DNA from: Nocardia elegans NBRC 108235
GTDB lineage: Bacteria > Actinomycetota > Actinomycetes > Mycobacteriales > Mycobacteriaceae
Assembly: GCF_001612845.1 (NCBI RefSeq)
Contig: NZ_BDBF01000007.1
Span: 124,001 to 188,000, forward strand
Length of the DNA: 64,000 nt
Reading direction: 5' to 3'
Below the pieces are notes generated by a model that searched no databases, was not told the origin of the DNA, and saw only the letters and a list, made by a program, of their open reading frames with translations. How positions within the stretch are numbered: the first letter of the stretch is position 1; every line of letters begins with the position of its first letter. The position numbers were made by a program, and so were the translations under genes. Shown here piece by piece: positions 1 through 11,484 of the stretch.

Positions 1-33
1 GTGCGCGCACGGGTGGCCGAGATCGCCGCCTGA
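1..33 (+). CDS. alaS: 3' end of an upstream gene, probably alanyl-tRNA synthetase
   Basis: Only the last ten codons ([10 protein letters not shown], then TGA) are inside the window. The TGA shares one base with the ATG of ruvX, so the two genes are co-transcribed and probably translationally coupled. The name alaS comes only from the known actinobacterial order alaS-ruvX-mltG-aroE; ten residues cannot identify the protein. Confidence 0.45.
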   Translation: MRARVAEIAA

Positions 34-641
34 TGGACCATTCCGAGAATTCGGAGCCTTCGGAACCGGAGCCGTCCCGATCGGGGGCGGCTCCGGAAGC
101 CGGGGCCGCCCGGCCGGACGACATCCCGGCCGAACGCCCCGACGCGCGGACCGATCCCGGCCGTGGCCGGCGGATCGGCATAGACGTGGGGACCGTGCGC
201 ATCGGAGTCGCCGCGAGTGACCCGGACGGGATTCTGGCGACCCCGGTGGAGACGGTGCCGACCGTCAAGGGTGGAAAACGCGGTCCGGCAACCGATCTGC
301 TCCGGGTAGCCGAGATTGTGCGGGAATACGAAGCGGTCGAGGTTATCGTCGGTCTACCACGCACATTACGTGGGGCCAGCGGCTTGTCGGCGCAGCTGGC
401 CGCCCGGTTCGCGCGACGTTTGCGGGACATGATTCCTGGTGTGCCGATACGACTTTCCGACGAACGTTTGACTACGGTGTCAGCTGCACGTGCATTGCGG
501 GACAGTGGAGTTCGCGCGCGCGGCCGGCGGCAGGTGATCGACCAGGCGGCCGCCGTGTCGATCCTGCAAGGGTGGTTGGACGAACGGAGTGCGGTGTTGA
601 ACTCGGCCGGTGCAGACGAGGCCAGGTGGTCGGATGAGTGA
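33..641 (+). CDS. ruvX: Putative Holliday junction resolvase RuvX/YqgF
   Basis: Protein of 202 aa. After about 45 acidic, proline-rich residues, the RNase H-like fold begins at [18 protein letters not shown], with the first catalytic Asp. It continues through [13 protein letters not shown], the conserved [11 protein letters not shown] and the late Asp in [11 protein letters not shown], which are the hallmarks of YqgF. The family is a nuclease implicated in recombination intermediates and 16S rRNA 5'-end processing; which role dominates here cannot be told from sequence. The start ATG overlaps the upstream stop by one base, and the 3' end overlaps mltG by 8 nt. The disordered N-terminal stretch is longer than in E. 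coli YqgF but common in this order. Confidence 0.93.
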   Translation: MDHSENSEPSEPEPSRSGAAPEAGAARPDDIPAERPDARTDPGRGRRIGIDVGTVRIGVAASDPDGILATPVETVPTVKGGKRGPATDLLRVAEIVREYEAVEVIVGLPRTLRGASGLSAQLAARFARRLRDMIPGVPIRLSDERLTTVSAARALRDSGVRARGRRQVIDQAAAVSILQGWLDERSAVLNSAGADEARWSDE

Positions 642-2364
642 CCGCTGGTCCCGGGCCGGAGAACGATCGCGCCGGCGCGCCGACGAGCAGCAGCGGCGCT
701 ACCGGCGTGGCGGTGCGCATCGCAGCGCCACCGACGAGTGGGACGACTACGAGGACGACGACACCGCCGTCATCCCGCGGTACGTCGATGAGGACGAGCC
801 GGCCGCGCACGACGCCGACACCGCCGCCGGGTACGACGCTCGCTACGATCACGAGCTCGCCGACGCCGGATACGCGGATCCCGATTACGCCGATCCGGAG
901 TACGCCGACGACTACGCCGAACCGGGGTACGAGCGGACCGGCGGCAGCGGCCATCGGTATCGCCGCGACGAGTACGACTCCGAAACCGATATCGAACCGA
1001 TCTCCGACGACGAGCCGGAACCTGCGCCCACGGCCGCCAGGCGCGGCGCCCGGGCGAGTGCGGCCTCGCTGCAGCAGGCGCAGCGGGGAAGCCGGCGCGG
1101 TTCCGGCGGCAAATCCACGGGCAGAGCTCAGGCTCGCGCCTCGGGCCGACCGGCACGGTCGGGCTCGTCCGGTGGGCGCAGCCGCCGCACCCGCGTGGCC
1201 TCCCGCAAGGCGGCCGAGCGGCAACGTCGTCGCCGGAATCTGCTCGTCCTGGGGTGTGTATTCGTCGTCTTGTTCGTGGTGGCCGGTGGTTACGCCGGAT
1301 ACAAATTCATCCGCTCGATGGGCGGACCCGAGGATTTCGACGGACCGCCCGGCCCGCTGGCCGTGGTCCAGGTGCACACCGGTGACACCGCCGAACAGAT
1401 CGCGCAGACCATGGTCGAAAGGGGTGTCGTCCGTAGCAGCGGGGCCTTCTACCAAGCGGCCGTGCGGAATTCGGGCATCACCTCGGTGCAGCCGGGCTAC
1501 TACGCGGTGCCGACGCACAGCAAGGGTGCCGACGCGGTCGCGGCCCTGCTGAAGAAGACCTCCCGGGTGGGCAACGTGGTGGTCTCCGAAGGACGGCGGC
1601 TGCACGACTCCACGGATGTGAACACCGGCGCCCGCAACGAGGGCATCTACCGCAAGATCGCCGACGCCAGTTGCGTCGGGACCGGTGCGGACAAGAAATG
1701 CGTCACCTACGAGCAACTCGATGCCGCCGGGGCCACGGCCGACGCGACCGCGCTGGGGGTTCCGGCCTGGGCCGTCGACGCGGTGCGCAAGGTGCCCGAT
1801 CGCACCCGCCAGCTCGAGGGCATGATCGCGGCGGGCACCTGGGATTTCGATCCGTCCGGCACGCCCGAGCAGATTCTGGCGCAGCTGGTGAGCGAGAGTG
1901 CCGCCGGTTACGAGACGACCGGGCTGCTGCAGTCGGGGGCGACCAACAAACTGAATCCCTACCAGACGCTGATCGCGGCCTCGCTGGTCGAACGGGAAGC
2001 GTTGCCGCAGGACATGTCGAAGGTGGCTCGGGTGATCGTGAACCGGCTCGCGGTCGATCAGCCGCTGCAGCTCGATTCCACGGTCAACTACACCCTCGAC
2101 CGCACCGAGGTCGCCACCACGGATGCCGACCGTGCCCGCAAGACTCCGTGGAACACCTACGCCATGCCGGGGCTGCCGGCCACGCCGATCTCCTCGCCGT
2201 CGCTGGATGCCATGCGCGCGGTGGAGAATCCGGCGCCGGGACCGTGGCTGTACTTCGTCACCGTCGACAAACAGGGCACCACCATGTTCGCCGAAAGCTA
2301 CAGCGAACATCTGCGCAATATCCAACGCGCCCAGCAGAGTGGAATTCTCGACAGTGGCCGATAA
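634..2364 (+). CDS. mltG: Endolytic peptidoglycan transglycosylase MltG (YceG-like)
   Basis: Protein of 576 aa from the ATG inside the end of ruvX; an in-frame ATG at 610 lies deeper inside ruvX and is less likely. Residues 1-200 are a long acidic then basic, low-complexity cytoplasmic region. One membrane segment follows ([19 protein letters not shown], about residues 201-225), then an extracytoplasmic LysM-like part and the YceG domain. The catalytic Glu lies in AASLVEREA, matching the SIIEKE-type motif of the family. MltG cuts nascent glycan strands in the membrane and sets their length. It overlaps aroE by 11 nt. Confidence 0.93.
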   Translation: MSDRWSRAGERSRRRADEQQRRYRRGGAHRSATDEWDDYEDDDTAVIPRYVDEDEPAAHDADTAAGYDARYDHELADAGYADPDYADPEYADDYAEPGYERTGGSGHRYRRDEYDSETDIEPISDDEPEPAPTAARRGARASAASLQQAQRGSRRGSGGKSTGRAQARASGRPARSGSSGGRSRRTRVASRKAAERQRRRRNLLVLGCVFVVLFVVAGGYAGYKFIRSMGGPEDFDGPPGPLAVVQVHTGDTAEQIAQTMVERGVVRSSGAFYQAAVRNSGITSVQPGYYAVPTHSKGADAVAALLKKTSRVGNVVVSEGRRLHDSTDVNTGARNEGIYRKIADASCVGTGADKKCVTYEQLDAAGATADATALGVPAWAVDAVRKVPDRTRQLEGMIAAGTWDFDPSGTPEQILAQLVSESAAGYETTGLLQSGATNKLNPYQTLIAASLVEREALPQDMSKVARVIVNRLAVDQPLQLDSTVNYTLDRTEVATTDADRARKTPWNTYAMPGLPATPISSPSLDAMRAVENPAPGPWLYFVTVDKQGTTMFAESYSEHLRNIQRAQQSGILDSGR

Positions 2365-3196
2365 CGGAGCGGGATCGCCGGACTCGGGACGTAAAGCGGC
2401 GGTACTGGGCAGCCCCATCGCGCATTCGCGGTCCCCGCAATTGCATCTGGCCGCCTATCGTGCGCTGGGGCTGGACTGGACCTACGAGCGCATCGAATGC
2501 ACCGGCGAGCAACTGCCCGCTCTCGTCGACAGCTTGGATTCGTCCTGGGTCGGGCTGTCGGTGACGATGCCCGGCAAGGTCGCGGCCCTCGACTACGCCG
2601 GTGAGCGGACCGAGCGCGCCGTTCTGGTCGGCTCCGCCAACACCTTGGTGCGCACCGCGACCGGGTGGCGAGCCGATTGCACCGATGTGGACGGCGTGCG
2701 TGGCGCGCTACAGGGCGGCGGCGTGGAGACTGTGCGCCGATCGGTCGTGCTCGGGGCGGGCGGTACCGCGCGACCGGCACTGCTGGCGCTGTCGGAACTC
2801 GGCGCCGAGACGGTCACTGTGGTCGCCCGCGACGCCGAGCGGGCCGAGCCGACCCTCGCGCTGGCTCGCCGGCTCGGGATGGAGACCGAATTCTGTGGTT
2901 TCGACGCCGATCGGGTGCGCGCGGCGTGTGCGCGCGCCGACGCGGTGGTCAGCACGGTGCCGGCCCCCGGTGCGGCGGTGGTGGCCGATGCGGTCGCGGC
3001 GGCGCCAGTGGTGCTGGACGCGATCTACGATCCGTGGCCGACCCCGCTCGCGACGGCCGTGCGGCGTGCGGGGCATACCGTCGTCAGCGGGTTGCAGATG
3101 CTGCTGAATCAGGCTTACGGCCAGGTCGAGCAGTTCACCGGCCGGCCCGCGCCACGGGCGGCGATGGCGGCGGCTGTGGATCTCCGTGACTTCTAG
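2354..3196 (+). CDS. aroE: Shikimate dehydrogenase (NADP+)
   Basis: Protein of 280 aa from GTG at 2354 (VADNGAG...). It reduces 3-dehydroshikimate to shikimate in the chorismate pathway. The substrate-binding domain shows GSPIAHSRSPQLHLAAY, the Lys in SVTMPGKVAAL and the Asp in ADCTDVDG. The nucleotide-binding fold begins at VLGAGGTARPALLAL, and the C-terminal Gln lies in SGLQMLLNQAYGQVEQF. The reading frame is open farther upstream to 2123, but that part lies inside mltG and is unlikely to be translated. It overlaps mltG by 11 nt, so it is coupled to it. It is the only aro gene here on the plus strand. Confidence 0.94.
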   Translation: MADNGAGSPDSGRKAAVLGSPIAHSRSPQLHLAAYRALGLDWTYERIECTGEQLPALVDSLDSSWVGLSVTMPGKVAALDYAGERTERAVLVGSANTLVRTATGWRADCTDVDGVRGALQGGGVETVRRSVVLGAGGTARPALLALSELGAETVTVVARDAERAEPTLALARRLGMETEFCGFDADRVRAACARADAVVSTVPAPGAAVVADAVAAAPVVLDAIYDPWPTPLATAVRRAGHTVVSGLQMLLNQAYGQVEQFTGRPAPRAAMAAAVDLRDF

Positions 3197-3244
3197 AACC
3201 GGTTCCAATTCGATGACGTCACAACACAGGCTAAGGTGATCGAC

Positions 3245-3718
3245 ATGAATTCGTGGGTGTTGCGCGCCATAGTGCTCGGTGCGCTGACCGTCGTACTGCG
3301 AACCCTGCTGGGTTTCGGCATGATCTACTGGCCGACCAACGGCTCGTGGATGCGCATCCTGTGCTTGATCGTGCTGGTCGTCGCGGGCGTCGCCTGGGGG
3401 CTGATCGACGGTCGCAGTGATCGGCAGGCCAATCCCGACCCGGAGCGCGGCGGTGCCGACCTCACCATGCGCTGGCTGAAGGCCGGTGTGGTCGGTGGTG
3501 TGGGCAGCGGGCTGGTGGCGTGGCTGCTGGATTTCGTGCCGAAGTTCGATCTCGGCGACAACGGTCTGCTGTTCGAACTGACCGCCGGCGCCTCGTTCAT
3601 CGTGCTGATGATCTTCATTCCGGCGATGGTCGGCGTGGCGATCGGCCGTTTCCTGGTGGGCCGGGATCGGCGCAAGAGCGAATCCTCGGTACCCCCGGCG
3701 GCGGCCTCCCCGGCCTGA
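3245..3718 (+). CDS. Small four-helix membrane protein, possibly B-4DMT family
   Basis: Protein of 157 aa with four hydrophobic segments: LRAIVLGALTVVLRTLLGF, IVLVVAGVAWGLI, a third around AGVVGGVGSGLVAWLL, and the fourth in the stretch before the basic tail. A GTG at 3236 is in frame, but AAGG just before it makes the ATG at 3245 the better start. Position beside aro/pepQ/efp genes and the size recall the mycobacterial membrane protein annotated as a B-4DMT transporter; that comparison is from memory. No substrate can be assigned. It is followed by a strong bidirectional terminator. Confidence 0.75.
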   Translation: MNSWVLRAIVLGALTVVLRTLLGFGMIYWPTNGSWMRILCLIVLVVAGVAWGLIDGRSDRQANPDPERGGADLTMRWLKAGVVGGVGSGLVAWLLDFVPKFDLGDNGLLFELTAGASFIVLMIFIPAMVGVAIGRFLVGRDRRKSESSVPPAAASPA

Positions 3719-3736
3719 TCGCCGAATGATCGGCTC

Positions 3737-3773
3737 ATCCGGGCCGCGGATCCTGTCCGCGGCCCGGATTTTC
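3737..3773. terminator. Bidirectional intrinsic terminator
   Basis: A perfect 14-bp inverted repeat (ATCCGGGCCGCGGA at 3737-3750, mate at 3756-3769) has a 5-nt loop and is followed by TTTT on the plus strand. It sits between the convergent membrane protein gene and aroB, so it probably ends both transcripts. Confidence 0.85.
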
Positions 3774-3778
3774 GTGTT

Positions 3779-6093
<2,315 letters not shown>

Positions 6094-6146
6094 GACGGCT
6101 GTCCCGGGCGCCGGACCCGGGCGGTGCCGCGCGCGGGATCAGCCAT

Positions 6147-7367
6147 TCATGCCTCCGACGCCACGACGCCCGGGATGTGCGGGCGGGTCTGGATGCGCTT
6201 CTGGTACGTCGTGAGGTTGTCGACGGTCTCGGCGAGGGAATCGCCGCCGAACTTCTCCAGAACCGCCTGCGCGACGACGAGCGCGACCATGGCCTCGGCG
6301 ACCACGCCGGCGGCGGGCACCGCGCAGACGTCGGAGCGCTGATGGATGGCCACCGCCTCGTCGCCGGTGGCCATATCCACGGTGGACAGCGCGCGCGGAA
6401 CGGTGGAGATGGGCTTCATCGCCGCGCGCACGCGCAGGGCTTCACCGTTGGTCATACCGCCCTCGAGGCCGCCGGCGCGGTTGGTGGAGCGCAGCACCCC
6501 GTCGGGACCGGGGCGCATTTCGTCGTGGGCGGCGCTGCCGCGCCGCCGCGCGGTCTCGAATCCGTCGCCGACCTCGACACCCTTGATGGCCTGGATCCCC
6601 ATCAGGGCAGCGGCCAGCCGGGAATCCAGACGCTGTTCACCGCTGACGAACGAACCCAGTCCGACCGGCAGTCCGGTGACCACCACCTCGACGACGCCGC
6701 CGAGGGTGTCGCCGTCCTTCTTGGCGGCCTCGATCTCGGCGATCATCGCGGTTTCTGCCTCGGGGTCGAATGCGCGGACCGGGCTGGCGTCGACGGCCTC
6801 GAGATCGGCGGCGGACGGCACGAAACCCGGGCGCGCGGCCGCGGTGCCGATCGAGACCACGTGGGAGACGACCTCGACGCCGAGGGCCTGGCGCAGGAAC
6901 TGCCGTGCCACGGTGCCCGCGGCGACCCGAGCGGCGGTTTCGCGGGCACTGGCGCGTTCGAGCACGTTGCGGGCGTCGTCGAAGCCGTATTTGAGCATCC
7001 CCGAGTAGTCGGCGTGGCCGGGACGGGGGCGCGTCAGCGGGGCGTTGCGGGCCAGCTCGGCCAGTTCGGCCTCGTCGACGGGGTCGGCGGCCATGACCTC
7101 GGTCCACTTCGGCCATTCGGAATTGGCGATCTCGATCGCGACGGGGCCACCCATGGTGCGGCCGTGGCGGATCCCGCCGATCACGGTGACCTTGTCGGCC
7201 TCGAACTTCATCCGCGCGCCGCGGCCGTAGCCCAGTCGTCGCCGCGCCAGTTGCGCGGCGATATCGGCCGAGGTCACCTCGACACCGGCCACCATCCCCT
7301 CGACGATGGCGACAAGAGCGGGACCATGAGACTCACCAGCAGTAATCCAGCGCAACACGACCTCCAT
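6147..7367 (-). CDS. aroC: Chorismate synthase
   Basis: Protein of 406 aa. It eliminates phosphate from EPSP to make chorismate and needs reduced FMN. Family signatures seen are the N-terminal [33 protein letters not shown], the block [17 protein letters not shown] with [16 protein letters not shown], and [17 protein letters not shown] near the C-terminus. The gene leads the aroC-aroK-aroB minus-strand operon; 53 nt separate it from aroK. Upstream, 44 nt away, is the end of the prepilin peptidase gene, so the latter could be read into the same transcript. Confidence 0.95.
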   Translation of the reverse strand: MEVVLRWITAGESHGPALVAIVEGMVAGVEVTSADIAAQLARRRLGYGRGARMKFEADKVTVIGGIRHGRTMGGPVAIEIANSEWPKWTEVMAADPVDEAELAELARNAPLTRPRPGHADYSGMLKYGFDDARNVLERASARETAARVAAGTVARQFLRQALGVEVVSHVVSIGTAAARPGFVPSAADLEAVDASPVRAFDPEAETAMIAEIEAAKKDGDTLGGVVEVVVTGLPVGLGSFVSGEQRLDSRLAAALMGIQAIKGVEVGDGFETARRRGSAAHDEMRPGPDGVLRSTNRAGGLEGGMTNGEALRVRAAMKPISTVPRALSTVDMATGDEAVAIHQRSDVCAVPAAGVVAEAMVALVVAQAVLEKFGGDSLAETVDNLTTYQKRIQTRPHIPGVVASEA

Positions 7368-7411
7368 CTTTCCACGTCACAACGGTTCCCCGGACATCGG
7401 TGTCCGCGCGG

Positions 7412-7984
7412 CTACACCGTGGGCCACAGTGCCGCAACGGTAGCCAGGCACATCGCGGGCCCGTGTGGCACCGTGATCGAGGCGCCGAACACACCATGGC
7501 GACGGTCCGAATCTCCGGCCGCGGCCGGGCGGTCGCCGGGATGCGCGGCACGGATCGCGGTGCCGTCTCGGGCGCGCGCGATCGGCTTGCCGTCGGCGCC
7601 GGCCGCGCGGGAGGCGCGAGCGGCGACCTGCATCGCGACCAGCGCGCCGACTCCGGCCGAAGCGGTCAGCAGGGGCGCGCCGATCGCGGCCCACACCCAG
7701 CAGGACGGCCCGCCCGCCGCCGCGGCAGCGCCGGTGCCGAGCGCCAGTTTCACATCTCCCGCCCCGCACGCCGCCGGCTCGACGAGATGTACCAGTAGGT
7801 ACGGCACGGCGAGCAGCAGCGCGCCGGCGATCGCCGCGCCGGCACGGCCGGTCGATGCCGCGAGCATCGACACCACCGCCGCACCCGGCAGGGTGAGCAC
7901 GTCGGGCAGTCGACCGGTCCGGATGTCGATCACGCTGAGTGCGACGCACCAGACGGTCAGTACGAGATAGGCGGTGGTGGTCAT
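7412..7984 (-). CDS. Short A24-family prepilin peptidase
   Basis: Protein of 190 aa starting MTTTAYLVLTVWCVAL. It contains the two catalytic Asp motifs of A24 aspartic peptidases: SVIDIRTGRLPDVLTLP and CGAGDVKLALG (the GxGD signature). Several hydrophobic helices place it in the membrane. It lacks the N-terminal zinc/methyltransferase domain of full PilD proteins, as is usual for the actinobacterial homologue beside aro genes. Such enzymes cut pre-pilin leaders of Flp/Tad-type pili; no pilin gene is nearby. The last 50 residues after the membrane part are basic and low-complexity. The frame is open upstream to 8374 but that part overlaps pepQ antisense and is not real. Confidence 0.8.
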   Translation of the reverse strand: MTTTAYLVLTVWCVALSVIDIRTGRLPDVLTLPGAAVVSMLAASTGRAGAAIAGALLLAVPYLLVHLVEPAACGAGDVKLALGTGAAAAAGGPSCWVWAAIGAPLLTASAGVGALVAMQVAARASRAAGADGKPIARARDGTAIRAAHPGDRPAAAGDSDRRHGVFGASITVPHGPAMCLATVAALWPTV

Positions 7985-8156
7985 GCACTCATCGTCGCTC
8001 GCGGCACGCGCCCGCCCGGCCCCGCGAACCTGAAATGTGGACAACCGCAACAGTTGTGAACACGCGACGAGTAACACCGGCTCGCCGCCGGTCGTGGATA
8101 GGGTCGCGGGTGACGGCGTGACGGCCTCGCAATACGACAGCGGTAGCGTGGCAGCC

Positions 8157-9293
8157 ATGTCTGCTGATGACGGTGCCCGGCGCCCCGACCACGCTGCGCG
8201 TCGGGCCGGGTTGCGAGACCTGTTGGTGGAGAACGGGGTCGATGCCCTGCTGGTGACCGATCTGGTGAATATCCGGTACCTGACCGGCTTCACCGGCTCC
8301 AACGCCGCCCTGCTCGTGCACTCCTGGGACGGCACCCAGGTGGGCGAGGACGGGGAGCGGACCGTCATCTGCACCGACGGCCGCTACATCACCCAGGTCG
8401 GCGAACAGGTACCCGACGTGCACGCCGAGATCGCTCGCGCCAGTGCGCGCCGGTTGGTCGAACTGGCCGGGGAATGGCAGATCGGCCGCGTCGGCTTCGA
8501 AAGTCACGTCGTGACCGTCGACCAGCACCGCGGCTTCGTCGAGCAGGGCAGCGGCCTCCAATTCGTCCCCGCGCCCGGTCTGGTCGAACAACTGCGCACG
8601 GTCAAAGACGACTACGAGATCGAGCAGCTGCGGGCGGCGTGCGCGGCCGCCGACGCCGCGCTGGCCACCCTGCTGGAACGAGGGGGACTGCGTCCTGGCC
8701 GCACCGAGCGCCAGGTCGCTCGCGAGCTGGAATGGCTGATGTTCGAGCACGGCGCCGACGCGATCGCCTTCGAGACCATCGTGGCCGCCGGCACCAATTC
8801 CGCAGTGCCGCATCATCGCCCGACCGACGCGGTGCTGGCCGCGGGCGATTTCGTGAAGCTCGATTTCGGCGCGGTGGTCGGCGGCTACCACTCGGATATG
8901 ACGCGCACCCTGGTCCTGGGCGAGCCGACAGATTGGCAGCGCGAGATCTACCAGCTCGTATACGAGGCGCAGCGGGCCGGCCGCGAGGCGCTGGCACCCG
9001 GTGTGCCGTGCGCGGCGGTCGATGCCGCGGCCCGCTCGGTGATCGCGTCGGCCGGGCACGGCGACCTGTTCGTGCACGGCCTCGGACACGGCGTCGGACT
9101 GCAGATCCACGAAGCGCCTCCGGTCGCCAAAACCGCGACCGGTACACTTCTGGATGGCGTGGCGGTGACCGTCGAGCCAGGTGTGTATTTCCCCGGCCGC
9201 GGCGGAGTTCGCATCGAGGACACGCTCGTGGTTCGTGCGGGGGGTCCGGAGTTGCTCACCCACACCACCAAAGACCTCACCGTGGTCGACTGA
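8157..9293 (+). CDS. pepQ: M24 Xaa-Pro aminopeptidase / dipeptidase
   Basis: Protein of 378 aa from ATG 8157 (MSADDGARR). It is a cytoplasmic metallopeptidase that releases residues next to proline. The N-terminal creatinase-like domain includes NIRYLTGFTGSNA. The pita-bread catalytic domain has all five metal ligands: Asp in VKLDFGAVVGG, Asp in YHSDMTRT, His in HGLGHGVGLQIHE, and Glu in VTVEPGVYFPG and IEDTLVV. It is 80 nt from efp, the conserved order in actinobacteria, and relevant because both act on proline-containing peptides. An earlier in-frame start at 8037 adds 40 unlikely residues. Confidence 0.93.
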   Translation: MSADDGARRPDHAARRAGLRDLLVENGVDALLVTDLVNIRYLTGFTGSNAALLVHSWDGTQVGEDGERTVICTDGRYITQVGEQVPDVHAEIARASARRLVELAGEWQIGRVGFESHVVTVDQHRGFVEQGSGLQFVPAPGLVEQLRTVKDDYEIEQLRAACAAADAALATLLERGGLRPGRTERQVARELEWLMFEHGADAIAFETIVAAGTNSAVPHHRPTDAVLAAGDFVKLDFGAVVGGYHSDMTRTLVLGEPTDWQREIYQLVYEAQRAGREALAPGVPCAAVDAAARSVIASAGHGDLFVHGLGHGVGLQIHEAPPVAKTATGTLLDGVAVTVEPGVYFPGRGGVRIEDTLVVRAGGPELLTHTTKDLTVVD

Positions 9294-9373
9294 CCCCGGC
9301 TGCCCCACCGGGCCGGTCCCTACGGCCCGGCCTACAGAACGTCGAACAGTACTAACAAGGAGATCCGAGGACA

Positions 9374-9937
9374 GTGGCGGACACCAGCGACTTCAAGAAC
9401 GGCCTCGTGCTGAAGATCGACGGTCAGCTCCAGCAGATCGTCGAGTTCCAGCACGTCAAGCCGGGTAAAGGTCCCGCGTTCGTGCGGACCAAGCTGAAGA
9501 ACGTGCTGTCCGGCAAGGTGGTCGACAAGACGTTCAACGCCGGCGTGAAGGTGGAGACCGCCACCGTGGACCGCCGGGATATGACCTACCTGTACCACGA
9601 CGGGTCGGACTACATCTTCATGGACGGCGAGACCTTCGACCAGATCGGTATCGACGAGCAGACCATCGGCAAGGGCGCCGGCTTCCTGCTGGAGAACATG
9701 ACCGTGCAGGTCGCCACCCACGAGGGCGCGCCGCTGTACGTCGAGCTCCCGGTCACCGTCGAACTCGAGGTCACCCACACCGAGCCCGGCCTGCAGGGCG
9801 ACCGCTCCAGCGCCGGCACCAAGCCCGCGACGCTGGAGACCGGTGCCGAGGTGCAGGTGCCGCTGTTCATCAACGTCGGCGACAAGCTGAAGATCGACTC
9901 GCGCGACGGCGGCTATCTGGGCCGGGTCAACGCCTGA
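9374..9937 (+). CDS. efp: Translation elongation factor P
   Basis: Protein of 187 aa from GTG 9374, preceded by AAGGAG. It enters ribosomes stalled on polyproline and aids peptide-bond formation. The KOW-like first domain carries the tip loop [17 protein letters not shown], where the modified Lys of other bacteria is KPGK; actinobacterial EF-P is reported to work unmodified with a proline-rich loop, which fits this tip. The two OB domains follow, ending with the signature [16 protein letters not shown]. It lies between pepQ and nusB. Confidence 0.97.
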   Translation: MADTSDFKNGLVLKIDGQLQQIVEFQHVKPGKGPAFVRTKLKNVLSGKVVDKTFNAGVKVETATVDRRDMTYLYHDGSDYIFMDGETFDQIGIDEQTIGKGAGFLLENMTVQVATHEGAPLYVELPVTVELEVTHTEPGLQGDRSSAGTKPATLETGAEVQVPLFINVGDKLKIDSRDGGYLGRVNA

Positions 9938-10036
9938 TCCTCCGGATCCACCGGCCCGGCGCCGGAACCATGGGCGGCGCGCGCGTATCGGCATTTCGGT
10001 ATCGCTCGCGCCGCCGTCGACACTGCGAACGGGATA

Positions 10037-10546
10037 ATGGTGATCGTGGCTGATCAGCCCGTGGACAAGAAGTCCACCCACAAGAAACTCGGAGCCCGGC
10101 ACAAGGCCCGCCGCCGGGCCGTGGATCTGCTCTTCGAGGCCGAGGCGCGCGACATCGACCCGGCCGACCTGGTCGCCGAGCGCCTGGACCTGGCCGGTCG
10201 CGACGAACAGGTCGCGCCCGTGAATCCCTACACCCGCACCCTCGTCGAAGGCGTCGCCGACGATCTGGATCGCGTCGACGGCACCATCGAGTCCTATCTG
10301 CAGGACTGGACCCTGGGCCGGCTGCCCGCGGTGGACCGCGCCATTCTGCGGGTGGCGGTGTGGGAGTTGTTCCACGCCAACGATGTTCCGCCGGTGGTGG
10401 CGGTCGACGAGGCCGTCGAGCTGGCGAAGGAACTGTCGACCGACGATTCGCCCGCGTTCGTCAACGGCGTCCTCGGCCGCATCGTGACGCTGGCCGACCA
10501 GGTGCGTGCCGCCGCGGCCGCCACCCGCCGCGACAGCGGGGCGTGA
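10037..10546 (+). CDS. nusB: Transcription antitermination protein NusB
   Basis: Protein of 169 aa from ATG 10037; GTG 10046 (VADQPVDKK) is an equally plausible start. The NusB fold is recognisable from [20 protein letters not shown], the central [19 protein letters not shown] and the C-terminal [16 protein letters not shown] with [10 protein letters not shown]. With NusE (S10) it binds boxA RNA in rRNA leaders and supports antitermination. The N-terminus is a short basic extension. Its stop shares one base with the next gene, so that gene is coupled to it. Confidence 0.95.
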   Translation: MVIVADQPVDKKSTHKKLGARHKARRRAVDLLFEAEARDIDPADLVAERLDLAGRDEQVAPVNPYTRTLVEGVADDLDRVDGTIESYLQDWTLGRLPAVDRAILRVAVWELFHANDVPPVVAVDEAVELAKELSTDDSPAFVNGVLGRIVTLADQVRAAAAATRRDSGA

Positions 10547-10803
10547 TGATCAAATATCTCGTGCTCGCGATGCGCACCTCGGCGTGGTCCGACGCGGTCA
10601 TCGAACCGCACCGCGAATGGCTGGCCGATGTGCGCGCGCGTGGACAGCTGGACTGCACCGGCCGATTCACCGACGGCAGCGGCGGCGCCTATCTGGTGCT
10701 GGCCGAGAACCTCTCGGCCGCACGGGAATTGGTGTTCACCGACCCCATTCACACCACCGGCGCCTCCGAGCTGACAATCCACGAATGGGAGATCACGGGC
10801 TGA
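10546..10803 (+). CDS. YCII-like small protein
   Basis: Protein of 85 aa, [11 protein letters not shown]..., starting at the last base of the nusB stop (TGATG). It has the layout of a YciI-type ferredoxin-like fold: a first beta strand, a helix around HREWLADVRARG, GAYLVLAENLSAARELV, and a C-terminal TIHEWEI that matches the usual end of YCII proteins. Function of such stand-alone domains is mostly unknown. It was chosen over the longer frame from 10360 because that extension lies inside nusB. Confidence 0.72.
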   Translation: MIKYLVLAMRTSAWSDAVIEPHREWLADVRARGQLDCTGRFTDGSGGAYLVLAENLSAARELVFTDPIHTTGASELTIHEWEITG

Positions 10804-10912
10804 GTCGTATTCGCGACACACCCGTTGGATTCGGACAAACCCGTTAAATTTCCCGGATGCCCGCCGCGCCCGCATACTGTTCCGGTCACTTGACCTAGAA
10901 AAGGTGGAACGG

Positions 10913-11470
10913 ATGCGGTTCAATTCGGCGACAGTGCGTACGGCACTGCGTCTCGCCCCGGCGATCGTCGCGGCGGCGACCCTGGCCACGACCGGTTGCT
11001 CGGCGGTGGAAAAAGGTGTCGACAAGGGTGTTCAGGTCGCCAAGGACCACAACAAATCCGACACCGCCCGGGCGAAGGTGGGCGACTGCATCAACGTGAT
11101 CAACGCCTCGGCCGTCGATTCCGATACCGAACCGGTCGCCTGCACGTCCGACAAAGCCGTCTACAAGGTGGCGCAGGTGCACGATGCCAAGGTCGAGTGC
11201 GGGGCAGATTTCACCTCGTACGAGGAAACTCTCAACGGTGGCACGCTGGCGTATCTGTGCCTGGCGCCGAATTTCAAAGCTGGACTGTGCTATGCGGATT
11301 CGCCGCTCAGCGGCTACAAGTACGCCGACTGCATGTCCTCGGAGGCGAGTTTCCGGGTCGCCCAGCGCATCGACGGACAAGCCGACGACACGCTGTGTGG
11401 ACCGGAGTCCGACAGCGTGATCACACTGTCGGACCCGCAGACGACATTCTGTCTGGCACAACCGAAATAA
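10913..11470 (+). CDS. Secreted lipoprotein, LppU-like
   Basis: Protein of 185 aa from ATG 10913, with AAAGG eight bases upstream; a GTG at 10904 is in frame. The N-terminus has arginines, a hydrophobic stretch APAIVAAATLA and lipobox TTGC, so it is probably lipidated at the Cys and anchored outside the membrane. The mature part starts with helical VEKGVDKGVQVAKDH, then VGDCINV...EPVACTSDKAVYKV, the pattern of actinobacterial LppU/SCO3897-type proteins. Eight further cysteines suggest disulfides. Function is unknown. Confidence 0.75.
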   Translation: MRFNSATVRTALRLAPAIVAAATLATTGCSAVEKGVDKGVQVAKDHNKSDTARAKVGDCINVINASAVDSDTEPVACTSDKAVYKVAQVHDAKVECGADFTSYEETLNGGTLAYLCLAPNFKAGLCYADSPLSGYKYADCMSSEASFRVAQRIDGQADDTLCGPESDSVITLSDPQTTFCLAQPK

Positions 11471-11484
11471 GCCGGGTCCTCCGC

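Noticed and set aside
472-2418. Minus-strand frame of 648 codons opposite mltG
   Set aside because: Shadow of ruvX and mltG; no recognisable product.
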